Shown: positions 51,757 to 61,505 of the stretch, piece by piece
Numbering within the stretch: the first letter of the stretch is position 1
Layout of the letters: every line of letters starts with the position of its first letter
Assembly (NCBI GenBank): GCA_964631945.1
Contig: CAZWAY010000031.1
Span: forward strand, 4,552-68,551
DNA: 64,000 bases
From: JABFRZ01 sp964631945
GTDB lineage: Bacteria; Planctomycetota; UBA1135; GCA-002686595
Reading direction: 5' to 3'
Notes under the pieces: model-generated
The model's database searches: none
The model's input: only the letters and a program-made list of their open reading frames with translations
Told to the model about the DNA's origin: nothing
Position numbers and translations under genes: made by a program

Positions 51757-53775
51757 TCAGCGCGCGCGCGCCAGCCACAGGTGTCCGCCGGCAACGACGC
51801 GTGCGCGCCAGCCGGGCGGAACCAGGGTCGTGCCGGAGTACTCCTCGACCAGCGCCGGGCCGGCGAAGGTGCAACCGGCCGGCAGCCGTTCGCGCTCGAT
51901 CACCGGCGTGCGCCGCGTGCGTTCGAAGGTGACTGCGCGCTGTCCGCGCCGGGCCGAGCGCGGCAGGGCACATGCGCGCGGCTGGCGCACGGCCGGGAGC
52001 GCGTGGGCGACGCGCGCGCGCACGCGCAGGCACACCAGCTCGATCTCGCGGTCCTCCAGCGCATAACCGTAGAGGCGCGCGTGGGCCCGGTGGAAGTCGG
52101 CCGCGGGCTCGGGCGAATCGGCCAGGCGCAGCTCGAAGGACTGGCCCTGGTAGCGCAGATCGAGCGTGGCCCGACAGCGCACGTCGCGGCGCGCGGCGCC
52201 CTGCGCGCGGAGTTCACCTTCGGCTCGCGCGACGAGCGCCCGCAGACGCGCGCGCCGCGCGCGGCGCTCCAGCGCGGCCAGCGGCGCGAGCACCGTGTCC
52301 ACCAGGTCGAGCTGCGGCTCCGCCACGGTCATGCCGTGCGCCGAGAGCGCGCCCGGGAAGCGCGGCACGAGCGCGCCGCGCATGCCGAGCGAGTCGGCCA
52401 GCGCGGCCGCGTGCAGCCCGCCCGCGCCGCCGAAGGCCACCAGCGGCAGGCGCGCGGGGTCCTGGCCGCGCTGCATGGTCATCACGCCCAGGGCGCGGCG
52501 CATGGCGGCGCGCGCCACGTCGAGCACGGCCCGCGCGGCCTCCGGGGCCGAGCAGCCGAGGCGCCGCGCGAGCCGCGCGAAGGCGCGCGCGACCGCCTCG
52601 CGCTCGAGCTCGAGCCGGCCGTCGAGGAAGGGTCCGCTGGCCACGTGTCCGAGCAGGACGTGCGCGTCGGTCACGGTCGGGACGTCGCTCCGTCCATAGG
52701 CGACCGGGCCCGGATCGGCGCCCGCGCTCGCGGGGCCGACGTGCAGGATGCCGCCCGCGTCGACGCGTACCAGGGAACCGCCGCCGCAGCCGATGGTGTG
52801 GATGTCGAGCGCGGGCACGCCCACCGGGTGTCCGGCCACGCGCTGCGGCTCGACGGCTTGCTCGAGCGGCCGTTCGTCGCGCGCCCCGGCCGCGGAGTCG
52901 GCCGCATGGAAGGCGACGTCGGTCGAGGTCCCGCCCATGTCGAGGCCCACGAAGGCCGCGAACCCCGCCTGCGCGGCGGCGCGCGTGGCGCCGACGACTC
53001 CGCCCGCGGGTCCGGAGAACAGGACGCGTACGGGCTCTTCGCTGGCGCGCGCGGCCGGCAGCGTGCCGCCCGTCGATTGCAGCAGCGAGAGCCGCGCTTG
53101 GCCCAGGCGCGGCTCGATCGTGCCGAGGTAGGCGCGCATCAGCGGCACGAGCGCGGCATTCACGGCCGCGCTCGAGAAACGCTCGAACTCGCGGTGCTCG
53201 GCCAGCAGCACGCCCGAGCAGGTGATCGGCAGTCCGAGCCGCGCCAGGGCGCGCGCCAGGGCCCGTTCGTCGCGCGCATCGGCGTAGGAGTGCAGCAGGC
53301 CGATGGCGATGCTCTCGGCCCCGCTGCGCGCGATGGCGCGCGCCAGGCGCGCGAGTCCGGCCGGCCGTGGCGTGTGCACACGTTCGAGCGCGCCGCTCTC
53401 GCGCTCGGGCCACACGCGGCTCGCGACCTCGAAGCGCCGTTCCCGCGGGACCAGCGGCACGGGTTTCTCGGGGTGCAGCGCGTAGATGTCGGGGCGGTCC
53501 CCGCGTCCGATCTCGAGCAGGTCCGCGAAACCCTCGTTCGTGACCAGCGCCACGCGCGCCACCTTCCCCGTGAGCAGGGCGTTCAGCGCCACGGTCGTGC
53601 CGTGCACCACGTGGTCCCCCTTGCGCAGTCCACCCAGCCGTTCGAGGCCCGCCAGGATCGCGCGCACCGGGTCGGCGGGGGTCGAGGCGACCTTGGCGAC
53701 CGAGAGACGCCGGCCGTCCGCGAGCACGAGATCGGTGAAGGTCCCGCCCGTGTCGATCCCGATCGTGCGGCCCAC
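51757..53775 (-). CDS. hyuA: HyuA-type hydantoinase/5-oxoprolinase subunit A
   Basis: 672 residues, GTG start at 53775. It uses ATP to open five-membered lactam rings such as hydantoins or 5-oxoproline. The actin-like ATP site begins IGIDTGGTFTDLVLADG; other family parts are VVHGTTVALNALL, EGFADLLEIGRGDRPDIYAL, SGPAGGVVGATRAA, FVGLDMGGTSTDVA, GCGGGSLVRVDAGG and AFGGAGGLHAAALAD. Family members normally work with a HyuB subunit, often encoded next door; none is visible here. Divergent from plsY. Confidence 0.92.
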   Translation of the reverse strand: MGRTIGIDTGGTFTDLVLADGRRLSVAKVASTPADPVRAILAGLERLGGLRKGDHVVHGTTVALNALLTGKVARVALVTNEGFADLLEIGRGDRPDIYALHPEKPVPLVPRERRFEVASRVWPERESGALERVHTPRPAGLARLARAIARSGAESIAIGLLHSYADARDERALARALARLGLPITCSGVLLAEHREFERFSSAAVNAALVPLMRAYLGTIEPRLGQARLSLLQSTGGTLPAARASEEPVRVLFSGPAGGVVGATRAAAQAGFAAFVGLDMGGTSTDVAFHAADSAAGARDERPLEQAVEPQRVAGHPVGVPALDIHTIGCGGGSLVRVDAGGILHVGPASAGADPGPVAYGRSDVPTVTDAHVLLGHVASGPFLDGRLELEREAVARAFARLARRLGCSAPEAARAVLDVARAAMRRALGVMTMQRGQDPARLPLVAFGGAGGLHAAALADSLGMRGALVPRFPGALSAHGMTVAEPQLDLVDTVLAPLAALERRARRARLRALVARAEGELRAQGAARRDVRCRATLDLRYQGQSFELRLADSPEPAADFHRAHARLYGYALEDREIELVCLRVRARVAHALPAVRQPRACALPRSARRGQRAVTFERTRRTPVIERERLPAGCTFAGPALVEEYSGTTLVPPGWRARVVAGGHLWLARAR

Positions 53776-53863
53776 GCGCGCGAGAGTGTACGCAGCCGCG
53801 GCCCTCGGCCGGGGGCGCTTTCCCTGGCGCGCGCCCCCGCCGGAGGGGAGACTGGCGCCGCGG

Positions 53864-54504
<641 letters not shown>

Positions 54505-54505
<1 letters not shown>

Positions 54506-55530
54506 TGGCGCAGTCCTACTCGCGCGTGGTGGTGATCGGCGACGGTGGCTGGGGCACGACCCTGGCGATGCTGCTGCACAAGAACGGCGTGCGCGTGGCG
54601 CTGTGGAGCGCCTTCCCCGAGCACGTCGCGGAGCTGCGCAAGGACGGTGAGAACAAGCGCTTCCTGCCGGGCGTGAAGCTGCCCGCGGACCTGTTCGTGA
54701 GCGCCGATCCGTTCGAGGCCGCGCGCGGCGCGGAACTGGCCGTGTCGGTCGTGCCCACGCAGTTCCTGCGCAAGGTGGCGGAGACCTTCGAGGACGCGCT
54801 GGCGGGCGAGGTACCCGTGGTCAGCGCCACCAAGGGCATCGAGATCGAGACCTTCAAGACGCCCAGCGAGATCCTGAGCGAGGTCCTCGGGCGCCGCCCG
54901 ATCGCGGTGCTCTCCGGGCCGAGCCACGCCGAGGAGGTGGCCATCGGCCTGCCGGCCTCGGTCGTGGTGGCCAGCACCGACGAGGCCCTCGCGCGGGCGG
55001 CTCAGGCCACGCTCTCCTCCGACAACCTGCGCATCTACACGCACCAGGACCCCAAGGGCGCCGAGCTCGGTGGCGCGCTCAAGAACGTGATCGCGATCGC
55101 GGCCGGCATCTCCGACGGCCTGGGCCTGGGCGACAACGCCAAGGCCGCCCTGCTCACGCGCGGGATCGTCGAGATGGCACGCTTCGGCCAGGCCCACGGC
55201 GCGCGCTCGGCGACCTTCTTCGGGCTGGCGGGGCTGGGCGACCTGGCCACGACCTGCTACTCGCGTCACTCGCGCAACCGCCACGTGGGCGAGGAGATCG
55301 GGCGCGGCAAGTCGCTCGAGACGATCCTGGCCGAGATGCACATGGTGGCCGAGGGCGTGTGGACCACGCGCGCCCTGTTCGGGCCCGAGTCCGAGGCGCG
55401 CGGCATCCCCATGCCGATCGCCGAGCAGGTGCACGCGGTGCTGTTCGAGCGCCAGGACCCGCGCCAGGCGGTCAGCGAGCTCATGGGCCGCGAGCTGGCG
55501 GGCGAGATGGACGGACTCGGCCGCGCATGA
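54505..55530 (+). CDS. gpsA: GpsA, NAD(P)-dependent glycerol-3-phosphate dehydrogenase
   Basis: 341-residue cytoplasmic enzyme that reduces dihydroxyacetone phosphate to glycerol-3-phosphate for phospholipid head groups. Nucleotide motif VVVIGDGGWGTTLAMLL, then SATKGIE, LSGPSHAEEVA, and the catalytic Lys region LGGALKNVIAIAAGISDGLG followed by NAKAALLTRG and GLGDLATTCYSRHSRN. Starts on the last base of the plsY stop codon and ends in a four-base overlap with a small membrane gene. Confidence 0.97.
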
Positions 55531-55931
55531 CGGCCGAGCGCGGGTTCGTCGCCTGTCTGGCGCTGACGTTGCTGTTGCTCGGTGCGGTGGTGTGGACCGG
55601 ACTGCGCGCCCGCCGACGCCTGCACCTCCCGTGCGTGGCGGCCACCCTGGCCGCGCTCGCGAGCACGATCGCTTTCGCCGTGCGGATGGGTGCGCACTAC
55701 GACCTGGCCGCGGCCGGCCTGATCACGCCCGTGCACCTGTGGCTGGCCAAGGGCACCACGCTCGCGTACCTCGCGCCGCTCACGACCGGGCTGCTGACGC
55801 TGCGCGACCCGCGCTGGCGTGGGCGCCATCGGCTGTGCGCCTTCGTCGTGCTCGCGCTCACGGTGGCGACGGCCGTGACCGGCACGTGGATGCTGCTCGC
55901 GGCCGAGCGCCTGCCCCTGGCGGGCACCTGA
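55527..55931 (+). CDS. Small four-helix membrane protein downstream of gpsA
   Basis: 134 residues, ATG 55527 overlapping the gpsA stop. Four membrane helices are visible (FVACLALTLLLLGAVVWTGL; AATLAALASTIAFAVRMG; TTLAYLAPLTTGLLTL; AFVVLALTVATAVTGTWMLL) with an arginine-rich loop LRDPRWRGRHRL. I do not recognise the family. Position suggests co-expression with phospholipid synthesis. Confidence 0.7.
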   Translation: MTAERGFVACLALTLLLLGAVVWTGLRARRRLHLPCVAATLAALASTIAFAVRMGAHYDLAAAGLITPVHLWLAKGTTLAYLAPLTTGLLTLRDPRWRGRHRLCAFVVLALTVATAVTGTWMLLAAERLPLAGT

Positions 55932-55947
55932 GCGGGGCGGCGCCCGA

Positions 55948-56286
55948 TCAGGGCGGCGGCGCGAACTCGGCCGCCAGCCAGGGCACGAACAGGAGGCTGC
56001 CGTTCGCGAACAGCGGCACCAGCGCGAACAGGATCCAGGCGCGGCGTGCGCGCAGGGTGAGGATCGCCACGCCGAGCCCGAGCAGCGCCGCCGCGGTCGA
56101 GAGCGCGCTCGGCAAGGCCAGCGAGAACTCGAATCCGGGCGCGAAGTGGTGCACGAACAGCACGCACCACCACGTGCCCCAGCCGAGCGTGGCCAGGCTC
56201 ATCGAAAGGTGCCAGCTGCGGTGCCGGCGACGCGCGTAGGTCCGCGTGATCCACAGCGCTCGTCCCGGCCTCGGCATGGGCCGCAT
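55948..56286 (-). CDS. Small membrane protein of unknown function
   Basis: 112 residues from ATG 56286 (ATG 56277 is also possible). A basic start (RPGRALWITRTYARRRHRS) is followed by three membrane helices, including GWGTWWCVLFVHHFAPGF and LLGLGVAILTLR. A longer frame would run into the tRNA promoter, so the short starts are preferred. Convergent with the preceding gene. Family not recognised. Confidence 0.6.
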   Translation of the reverse strand: MRPMPRPGRALWITRTYARRRHRSWHLSMSLATLGWGTWWCVLFVHHFAPGFEFSLALPSALSTAAALLGLGVAILTLRARRAWILFALVPLFANGSLLFVPWLAAEFAPPP

Positions 56287-56333
56287 TGTGCGTCTGGCGC
56301 CGGCGCGGCGCCAAGCGCGCGTCCGCTCGCGCA

Positions 56334-56362
56334 TTGACGCGTCCCCGCGTGCTCTCTATAAC
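56334..56362 (+). promoter_or_regulatory. Sigma70 promoter of tRNA-Pro
   Basis: -35 TTGACG (56334-56339), exactly 17 bases, then -10 TATAAC (56357-56362). Transcription would start near 56369, about ten bases before the mature tRNA 5' end. It is the clearest promoter in the window. Confidence 0.8.
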
Positions 56363-56378
56363 CTGTGCCCCTTTCCAT

Positions 56379-56456
56379 CGGGGCGTGGCGCAGCTTGGCT
56401 AGCGCGCTTGCTTGGGGTGCAAGAGGTCGCAGGTTCAAATCCTGTCGCCCCGACCA
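56379..56456 (+). tRNA. tRNA-Pro (anticodon GGG)
   Basis: A 78-base cloverleaf. Acceptor CGGGGCG (56379-56385) pairs with CGCCCCG (56446-56452), followed by A73 and an encoded CCA (56454-56456). The D arm contains GCGC-AGCTTGGCTA-GCGC, the anticodon stem CTTGC/GCAAG encloses loop TTGGGGT (anticodon GGG), and the T arm carries GGTTCAAATCC. Decodes CCC (and CCU). Confidence 0.97.
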
Positions 56457-56674
56457 ACTCCTCCTGGCTCGGCGAGCGGGAGCCGCCGAACTCGCGCCTG
56501 GGATCCGAGGGTTCTCTCCAGGACCGGAGACACCTCAGCTTGCGCGGTGAACCCCGGGTCGGGGGACGCGTTCACGGGGCAACGCTGGTGATTCCCGGCG
56601 GCGCGCGCGCCTCTTCCCTGGCGTGGGCAGCGCGGACGGTCTCGATGCGCGGCCCGCGGGCCGTGGAGGAACCC

Positions 56675-58189
56675 ATGGCGATGCAACCGGTCTTCCGGGC
56701 GCGGACGTTCCACGCTGCGCTCTACGAATGGATGGAGCGCGCGCCCTGGCTGGCGCTCTCGGCCGCGACGCACCTCTTGCTCTTCCTGGTGCTGGCGGCG
56801 ATTCCCTGGCAGCAATTCCGCACGCCGGAGGCGGTGTTCGTGCAGGCGCGCATCGCCGAGCCCGCGCCCGAGTTCGTCGAGGAATCCGAGCCGCCGCCCG
56901 AGCCGCGCGCCGAGCCGCTCTCCAGCGTCGAGCCCGAGTTGCGCTCGAACGAGGCCCTGGACGAGCCCGAGGAGCCCAGCCCGAGCGAGCTCGACTCGAC
57001 GCCGGATCCGTTCCTGGCGCCGGCCGACGTGCTGTCCGCAGAGCTGACGCCGCTCGGCCTCGGCGGCGGCGCGCCCCTCGGCGGTCACGCCGGCCCGCGC
57101 GGCCAGCGCAAGGGACTGCCCACCGGCGCCGGCCTGGAGCCCGCGCTCGAGGCCGGCCTGGCCTGGCTCGTGGCGCACCAGGCCGAGGACGGCTCGTGGG
57201 ACTGCGACGGCTTCGGCGCGCGTTGTGGCACGCTCGGCGCAGGCACGTGCAGCGGAGCGGGTGCGCCGACCCACGACGTGGGCGTCACCGCGCTCGCCCT
57301 GCTGGCCTTCCTCGGCGACGGCCACGCGCAGAACGACGGGCCGTACCGCGTCACGCTCGCGCGCGCCCTGGCCTGGCTGGTGGACCAGCAGGATCCCGAC
57401 AACGGCCTCCTGGGCGAGCGTTCGGGGCACGACTTCCTGTACGACCACGCGCTCGGGACGCTGGCCCTGTGCGAGGCGTACTTCTTCACGCGCAGTCCGC
57501 TGCTGAAGCGTCCCGCGCAGCTGGCGGTGAACCTGATCCTGCGCGCGCGCAATCCCTACGGCGCCTGGCGCTACGAGCTGCCGCCGGTGGGCGACAACGA
57601 CACCTCGGTCACGGGCTGGATGGTGTTCGCGCTGGCCTCGGCCGAGGACGCGGGCCTGGAGGGCGACTTCCGCGCGGCCTTCGCGGGCGCGCTGGCCTTC
57701 CTCGACGAGGTCACCGACCCGGTCACGGGGCGGGTGGGCTACTCGGCCCTCGGCGAGCTCTCGGCGCGCACGCCCGCCAACCAGCACTTCCCGCGCGAGC
57801 GCGGCGAGGCCATGACCTCGGTTGCGCTGCTGTGTCGGATCTTCCTCGGAGAGACGCCCCAGGACCATCCGATCCTGGCCAAGCACGCCGCCCTCATCCA
57901 GGCCAAGCCGCCGGTGTGGGACCCGCAGGGTTTCGGCACCGACCTGTACGCCTGGTACTACGGCACCTACGCGCTCTACCAGATGGGCAAGCCCTACTGG
58001 CCGACCTGGGAGAAGGCCATGAAGGCGGCGCTGGTGGACTCGCAGTGCCGCGCCGGCGACAGCCGGGGCTCCTGGGATCCACAGGTGTGCGCGTGGGGCT
58101 ATTCCGGTGGGCGCGTGTACTCGACCGCGCTGATGGTGCTCGCGCTGGAGGTCTACTACCGCTACGGGCGCGTGCTCGGCGCGCGCTGA
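56675..58189 (+). CDS. TonB-like anchored prenyltransferase/squalene-cyclase-repeat protein
   Basis: 504 residues. ATG 56675 (or ATG 56681) follows GGAGGA at 56665-56670. One N-terminal membrane helix (LALSAATHLLLFLVLAAIPW) and a Pro/Glu-rich linker (residues about 60-115) resemble the front of TonB proteins. From about residue 145 there are alpha/alpha-barrel repeats of the squalene-cyclase/prenyltransferase type: GLAWLVAHQAEDGSWDCDG, ALAWLVDQQDPDNGL, LILRARNPYGAWRYEL and GDNDTSVTGWMVFAL. The acid DxDD motif of squalene-hopene cyclase is not seen, so cyclase activity is doubtful. Such proteins are common in planctomycetes and their job is unknown. Confidence 0.85.
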   Translation: MAMQPVFRARTFHAALYEWMERAPWLALSAATHLLLFLVLAAIPWQQFRTPEAVFVQARIAEPAPEFVEESEPPPEPRAEPLSSVEPELRSNEALDEPEEPSPSELDSTPDPFLAPADVLSAELTPLGLGGGAPLGGHAGPRGQRKGLPTGAGLEPALEAGLAWLVAHQAEDGSWDCDGFGARCGTLGAGTCSGAGAPTHDVGVTALALLAFLGDGHAQNDGPYRVTLARALAWLVDQQDPDNGLLGERSGHDFLYDHALGTLALCEAYFFTRSPLLKRPAQLAVNLILRARNPYGAWRYELPPVGDNDTSVTGWMVFALASAEDAGLEGDFRAAFAGALAFLDEVTDPVTGRVGYSALGELSARTPANQHFPRERGEAMTSVALLCRIFLGETPQDHPILAKHAALIQAKPPVWDPQGFGTDLYAWYYGTYALYQMGKPYWPTWEKAMKAALVDSQCRAGDSRGSWDPQVCAWGYSGGRVYSTALMVLALEVYYRYGRVLGAR

Positions 58190-58280
58190 GGCGGCCGCTC
58201 GACGGGCGGCGGCGCCGGACGCTCGCGCGGCTAAGCTCTGGTGATGGAGCCTCGCGCGAGTCGCGCCGGCGGAGCCGGAC

Positions 58281-59129
58281 TTGGGCGCTGAGCCCGTGTC
58301 CTTGCCGCTGGCCTGCAGTGTGCGCGCCTGCGGCGAGCGACTCGTGCGCGGCGCGCGCGCCTTCGCGTGCGCGCGCGGGCACGCCTTCGACCTCGCCAAG
58401 AGCGGCTACCTGAATCTGCTGCAGCCCCAGGACCGGCGCTCGCTCGCGGCCGGGGACGCACGCGCCGAGATCGAGGCGCGCGCGCGCCTGCTCGCGGCGG
58501 GGGTGGGGGCGGAGCTCGGGCTGGAGCTCGCGCGCCGTGGGCGCGCGCTCGGCCTTCCCGGCGGGGCGCTGGCGCTCGAGCTGGGTTCGGGCTCGGGCGA
58601 GCGCCTCGCGGCCCTGGTGGCCGAGCTCGGGCTGGTCGGGATCGGCCTGGATCTCTCCAGCGCGGCCGCCGAGCACGCCGCGCGGCGCTTCCCGGCGCTC
58701 ACCTGGGTCGTCGCCAACGCGGACCGACGCCTGCCGCTGCTGGATGCGAGCGTCGCGCTCGTGCTCACGATCCACGGCCGGCGCAATCCCGCCGAGTGCG
58801 CGCGCGTGCTGGCACCCGGCGCGCACCTGGTGGCGGCGCTGCCGGCGCCGGACGACCTGCTCGAGCTGCGCGCGCGGGTCCAGGGCCAGGGCCTCGAGCG
58901 CGAGCGCGTCGGCGCCTTCCTGGCCGAGCACGCGCAGCACTTCGAGCTGCGCGCCCAGACCGTCGCGCGCGAGCGCCGGCGCCTGGAGCGCGCGCAGCTG
59001 CTCGATCTCCTGGCGGGGACCTACCGCGGCGCGCGCCGCAGCTCGGCCGCGGCGGTGAAGGGCCTGGAGGCGCTGGGGGAGCTCGAGGTGACGCTGGCTT
59101 CCGATGTGCTCGTGCTGGTCCGTCGCTGA
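58281..59129 (+). CDS. rlmA: RlmA-type 23S rRNA (guanine) methyltransferase
   Basis: 282 residues; TTG 58281 follows GGAG at 58271-58274 (GTG 58296 also possible). N-terminal zinc-finger-like cysteines (CSVRACGERL, then FACARGHAFD) lead into the family hallmark FDLAKSGYLNLLQPQDRR. The methyltransferase fold shows LALELGSGSGERLAALV, GIGLDLSSAAAEHAAR and an LVVALPAP-like strand. RlmA enzymes methylate a guanine in helix 35 of 23S rRNA (G745 or G748). The spacing of the first cysteine pair (four residues) is wider than usual. Confidence 0.85.
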   Translation: MGAEPVSLPLACSVRACGERLVRGARAFACARGHAFDLAKSGYLNLLQPQDRRSLAAGDARAEIEARARLLAAGVGAELGLELARRGRALGLPGGALALELGSGSGERLAALVAELGLVGIGLDLSSAAAEHAARRFPALTWVVANADRRLPLLDASVALVLTIHGRRNPAECARVLAPGAHLVAALPAPDDLLELRARVQGQGLERERVGAFLAEHAQHFELRAQTVARERRRLERAQLLDLLAGTYRGARRSSAAAVKGLEALGELEVTLASDVLVLVRR

Positions 59130-59137
59130 CGGCGACG

Positions 59138-60493
59138 CTATCCCAGCCCACGCAGACCCAGCCCGAGCGCGGCGCTGAGCGCCAGCGTCCGCACCATCCC
59201 GAGCCGGGTGCGGAACAAGAGCAGCGCCGCCAGTGCGCTCAGCCCGAGCGCGGCCCAGTCGAGCGTGTCGCGCTCCGGCACGTACAGCCGCACGCCGTGC
59301 CAGTCGCGCTCCTCGACCACCGCGAACAGGACGTGCAGCCCGAACCACAGCGCCAGGTTCAGGACCACGCCCACGACCGCGGCCGTGATGCTGGAGAGCA
59401 CCGCGTCGAGGCGCCGGTTCCCGCGCAGGGCCTCGACGTAGGGCGCGCCCGCGAAGATCCACAGGAAGCACGGCGCGAAGGTCGTCCACACCGCCACCAG
59501 CGCGCCCACCACGCCGCCGACCAGCGGCGCGAAGGGCCCGGGCTCGCGGTAGCCCGCCAGGAAGCCCACGAACTCGAGCACCAGGATCAGCGGTCCGGGC
59601 GTGGTCTCGGCCAACCCGAGACCGTCGAGCATCTCGCCAGGTTGCAGCCAGCCGTGGCGCTGCACCGCGTGCTGGGCCACGTAGCCGAGCACGGCGTAGG
59701 CGCCGCCGAAGGTGACCACCGCCGTGCGGCTGAAGAACAGGCCCTCCTGCACGAACACGCTGGCGCCGCCGAGGGCCAGCGCCAGCGCCCCGAGGGGGAC
59801 GAACCACAGCGCGAGCCAGGTGGCGAGCACGCGCAGCGTGCGTGCGGGCGTCGGGCGCGCGTGCTCGGCGCCGCGCTCCAGCACGTCGTCGGCCGCGTGC
59901 GCGCCGGCCCGCATGGACCCGCGCGCAGGCCCGTGGGCGATGGCCGGGAAGAGCTCCGGCCCAAGGCGGCTGGCGAGCCAGCCGAACGAGCCCGCCGCCA
60001 GCACGATCAGCGGGAAGGGCGCGCGCAGGAAGAAGATGCCCACGAAGGCCAGGGCCGCCAGCGCCACCATCAGGCCGTTCTTGAGGATGCGCTTGCCGAT
60101 GCGCAGCACGGCCTCGAGCACGATCGCCAGCACCGCCGCCTGCAGTCCGAAGAACAGCGCGTCGATGGCCGGGACGCGCTGGAAGGCGGCGTAGAGCGCG
60201 CTCAGCGCGAGCACGCACACCACCCCGGGCCCGATGAACAGGAGCCCCGCCGCCAGTCCGCCGCGCGTGCCGTGCAGCAGCCAGCCGACATACGTCGCGA
60301 GCTGCTGCGCCTCCGGGCCGGGCAGGAGCATGCAGTAGTTCAGCGCGTGCAGGAAGCGCTGCTCGCTGATCCAGCGCTTCTCCTCGACCAGCACGCGGTG
60401 CATCAGCGCGATCTGGCCGGCCGGTCCACCGAAGGAGAGGAAGCCGATACGTGTCCAGACGCGCAAGGCTTCGCGCCAGGGGACAGCGCTCAT
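59138..60493 (-). CDS. chrA: ChrA-type chromate transporter (CHR family)
   Basis: 451-residue membrane protein with two homologous CHR domains. Domain 1: IGFLSFGGPAGQIALMHRVL, RFLHALNYCMLLPGPEAQQL and YVGWLLHGTRGGLAAGLLFI. Domain 2: VVTFGGAYAVLGYVAQHAVQ, DGLGLAETTPGPLILVLEFV and GVVGALVAVWTTFAPCFLWI. About twelve helices. Members export chromate; some may move other oxyanions. Immediately upstream of, and in the same direction as, nothing else; the GT2 gene lies four bases upstream on the same strand, so they may be co-transcribed. Confidence 0.93.
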   Translation of the reverse strand: MSAVPWREALRVWTRIGFLSFGGPAGQIALMHRVLVEEKRWISEQRFLHALNYCMLLPGPEAQQLATYVGWLLHGTRGGLAAGLLFIGPGVVCVLALSALYAAFQRVPAIDALFFGLQAAVLAIVLEAVLRIGKRILKNGLMVALAALAFVGIFFLRAPFPLIVLAAGSFGWLASRLGPELFPAIAHGPARGSMRAGAHAADDVLERGAEHARPTPARTLRVLATWLALWFVPLGALALALGGASVFVQEGLFFSRTAVVTFGGAYAVLGYVAQHAVQRHGWLQPGEMLDGLGLAETTPGPLILVLEFVGFLAGYREPGPFAPLVGGVVGALVAVWTTFAPCFLWIFAGAPYVEALRGNRRLDAVLSSITAAVVGVVLNLALWFGLHVLFAVVEERDWHGVRLYVPERDTLDWAALGLSALAALLLFRTRLGMVRTLALSAALGLGLRGLG

Positions 60494-60497
60494 GCTC

Positions 60498-61289
60498 CTA
60501 GGGCGTCGGACTGCGCGAGGGCTCGGCCGCGCGGGCCGCCTCCTCGCGCAGCGAGCGCTTCCACGGCTCGAGGTGCGCGGTGAAGCGATAGCGCAGCATG
60601 GCGCTGAAGACCTCCCACGAGGTCGCGGCGCGCACCTTCGAGACGCCGCGGTGGCGCGGGCGCGCGAAGGCGTTGAGCTCGAGCACGCGCAGGCCCATGT
60701 GACGCGCCTTGATCAGGATCTCGGCGTCCAGGAACCACAGCTGGGACGCGAGCTGCAGGCGCCGCAGCGCGTCGCGGTGGAAGATCTTCGGCGAGCCGTT
60801 GACGTCCAGCGTGCCGAGCCCCGGCCACAGGAGGCGCATGAGCGAGTTGCAGAAGAAGGTCACGACCCGGCGCGAGGTGCCGTCCATGCGGAAGCGCCGG
60901 CACACCTTGCCGAGCGTGTTCGGGCCGCAGCTCGCGAGCTCGCCGAACAGTCGCGCCACGTCCTCCGGATCGACCTGGCCGTCGGCGTGCGCCCAGCCGA
61001 CCCACGGCGCGCGCGCCTGGGCCAGGCCGGCCAGGACCCCGTGCCCGTAGCCGTGGTTCACCTCGATGCGCACCACGCGCAGCGGCAGGCCGCGCGCGCG
61101 CAGGGCCTCGAGGCGCTCGCCCGTGCCGTCGCTCGAGCCGTTGTCGACGGCCACCAGCTCGAGCCGGCGTCCGCTGCGCGCGAAGGCGGCGCACAGGGCC
61201 GGCAGCGTGGCGGGGATGCACTCGGCCTCGTTGTAGCAGGGCACGACGAGCGACAGCTCGGGCTCCGCCGGGTTGGCCGGTTCCGTCAC
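60498..61289 (-). CDS. GT2-family glycosyltransferase (polyprenyl-phosphate type)
   Basis: 263 residues, GTG 61289 with AGGAG upstream. GT-A fold: LSLVVPCYNEAECIPATLPA, LVAVDNGSSDGT, and WAHADGQVDPEDV in place of the D-x-D metal motif. The middle section GTLDVNGSPKIFHRDAL and the Gln/Trp stretch LWFLDAEILIKARHMG are usual in dolichol- or undecaprenyl-phosphate sugar transferases. No C-terminal membrane helices. It may supply lipid-linked sugar for the adjacent GT-C-like membrane protein (inference). Starts upstream of chrA on the same strand. Confidence 0.88.
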   Translation of the reverse strand: MTEPANPAEPELSLVVPCYNEAECIPATLPALCAAFARSGRRLELVAVDNGSSDGTGERLEALRARGLPLRVVRIEVNHGYGHGVLAGLAQARAPWVGWAHADGQVDPEDVARLFGELASCGPNTLGKVCRRFRMDGTSRRVVTFFCNSLMRLLWPGLGTLDVNGSPKIFHRDALRRLQLASQLWFLDAEILIKARHMGLRVLELNAFARPRHRGVSKVRAATSWEVFSAMLRYRFTAHLEPWKRSLREEAARAAEPSRSPTP

Positions 61290-61505
61290 GCGCCGGGCTC
61301 CTGGTGGGGGTCGATCTCGGGCTTCACGCGCTGGTCGGGGGATGGGGCCGGGCCAGTGTAGGCAGGAGGGCGACCCGGGCCGAGTCCTTCCTCGACCGTA
61401 GGCGCGGGGAGCCGTGAAGTCTTCCCCAGGACTCCGTCGCGGTCCATTCGAGAACGGACTTCTCGCCTGGGTCGGTGTCCGCGCGAGCGAGGAGCGCGTG
61501 CCGCC

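Noticed and set aside
48431..52066. A 1211-codon frame over tonB, the barrel and the receptor, and an 1105-codon antisense frame.
   Set aside because: Shadow frames of well-recognised genes; no start signal or domain.
61290..61505. Open frames and a small CGAGAA/TTCTCG hairpin (61449-61465) between the GT2 and GT-C-like genes.
   Set aside because: Frames are Pro/Arg-rich without motifs, and the hairpin has no terminator tail.
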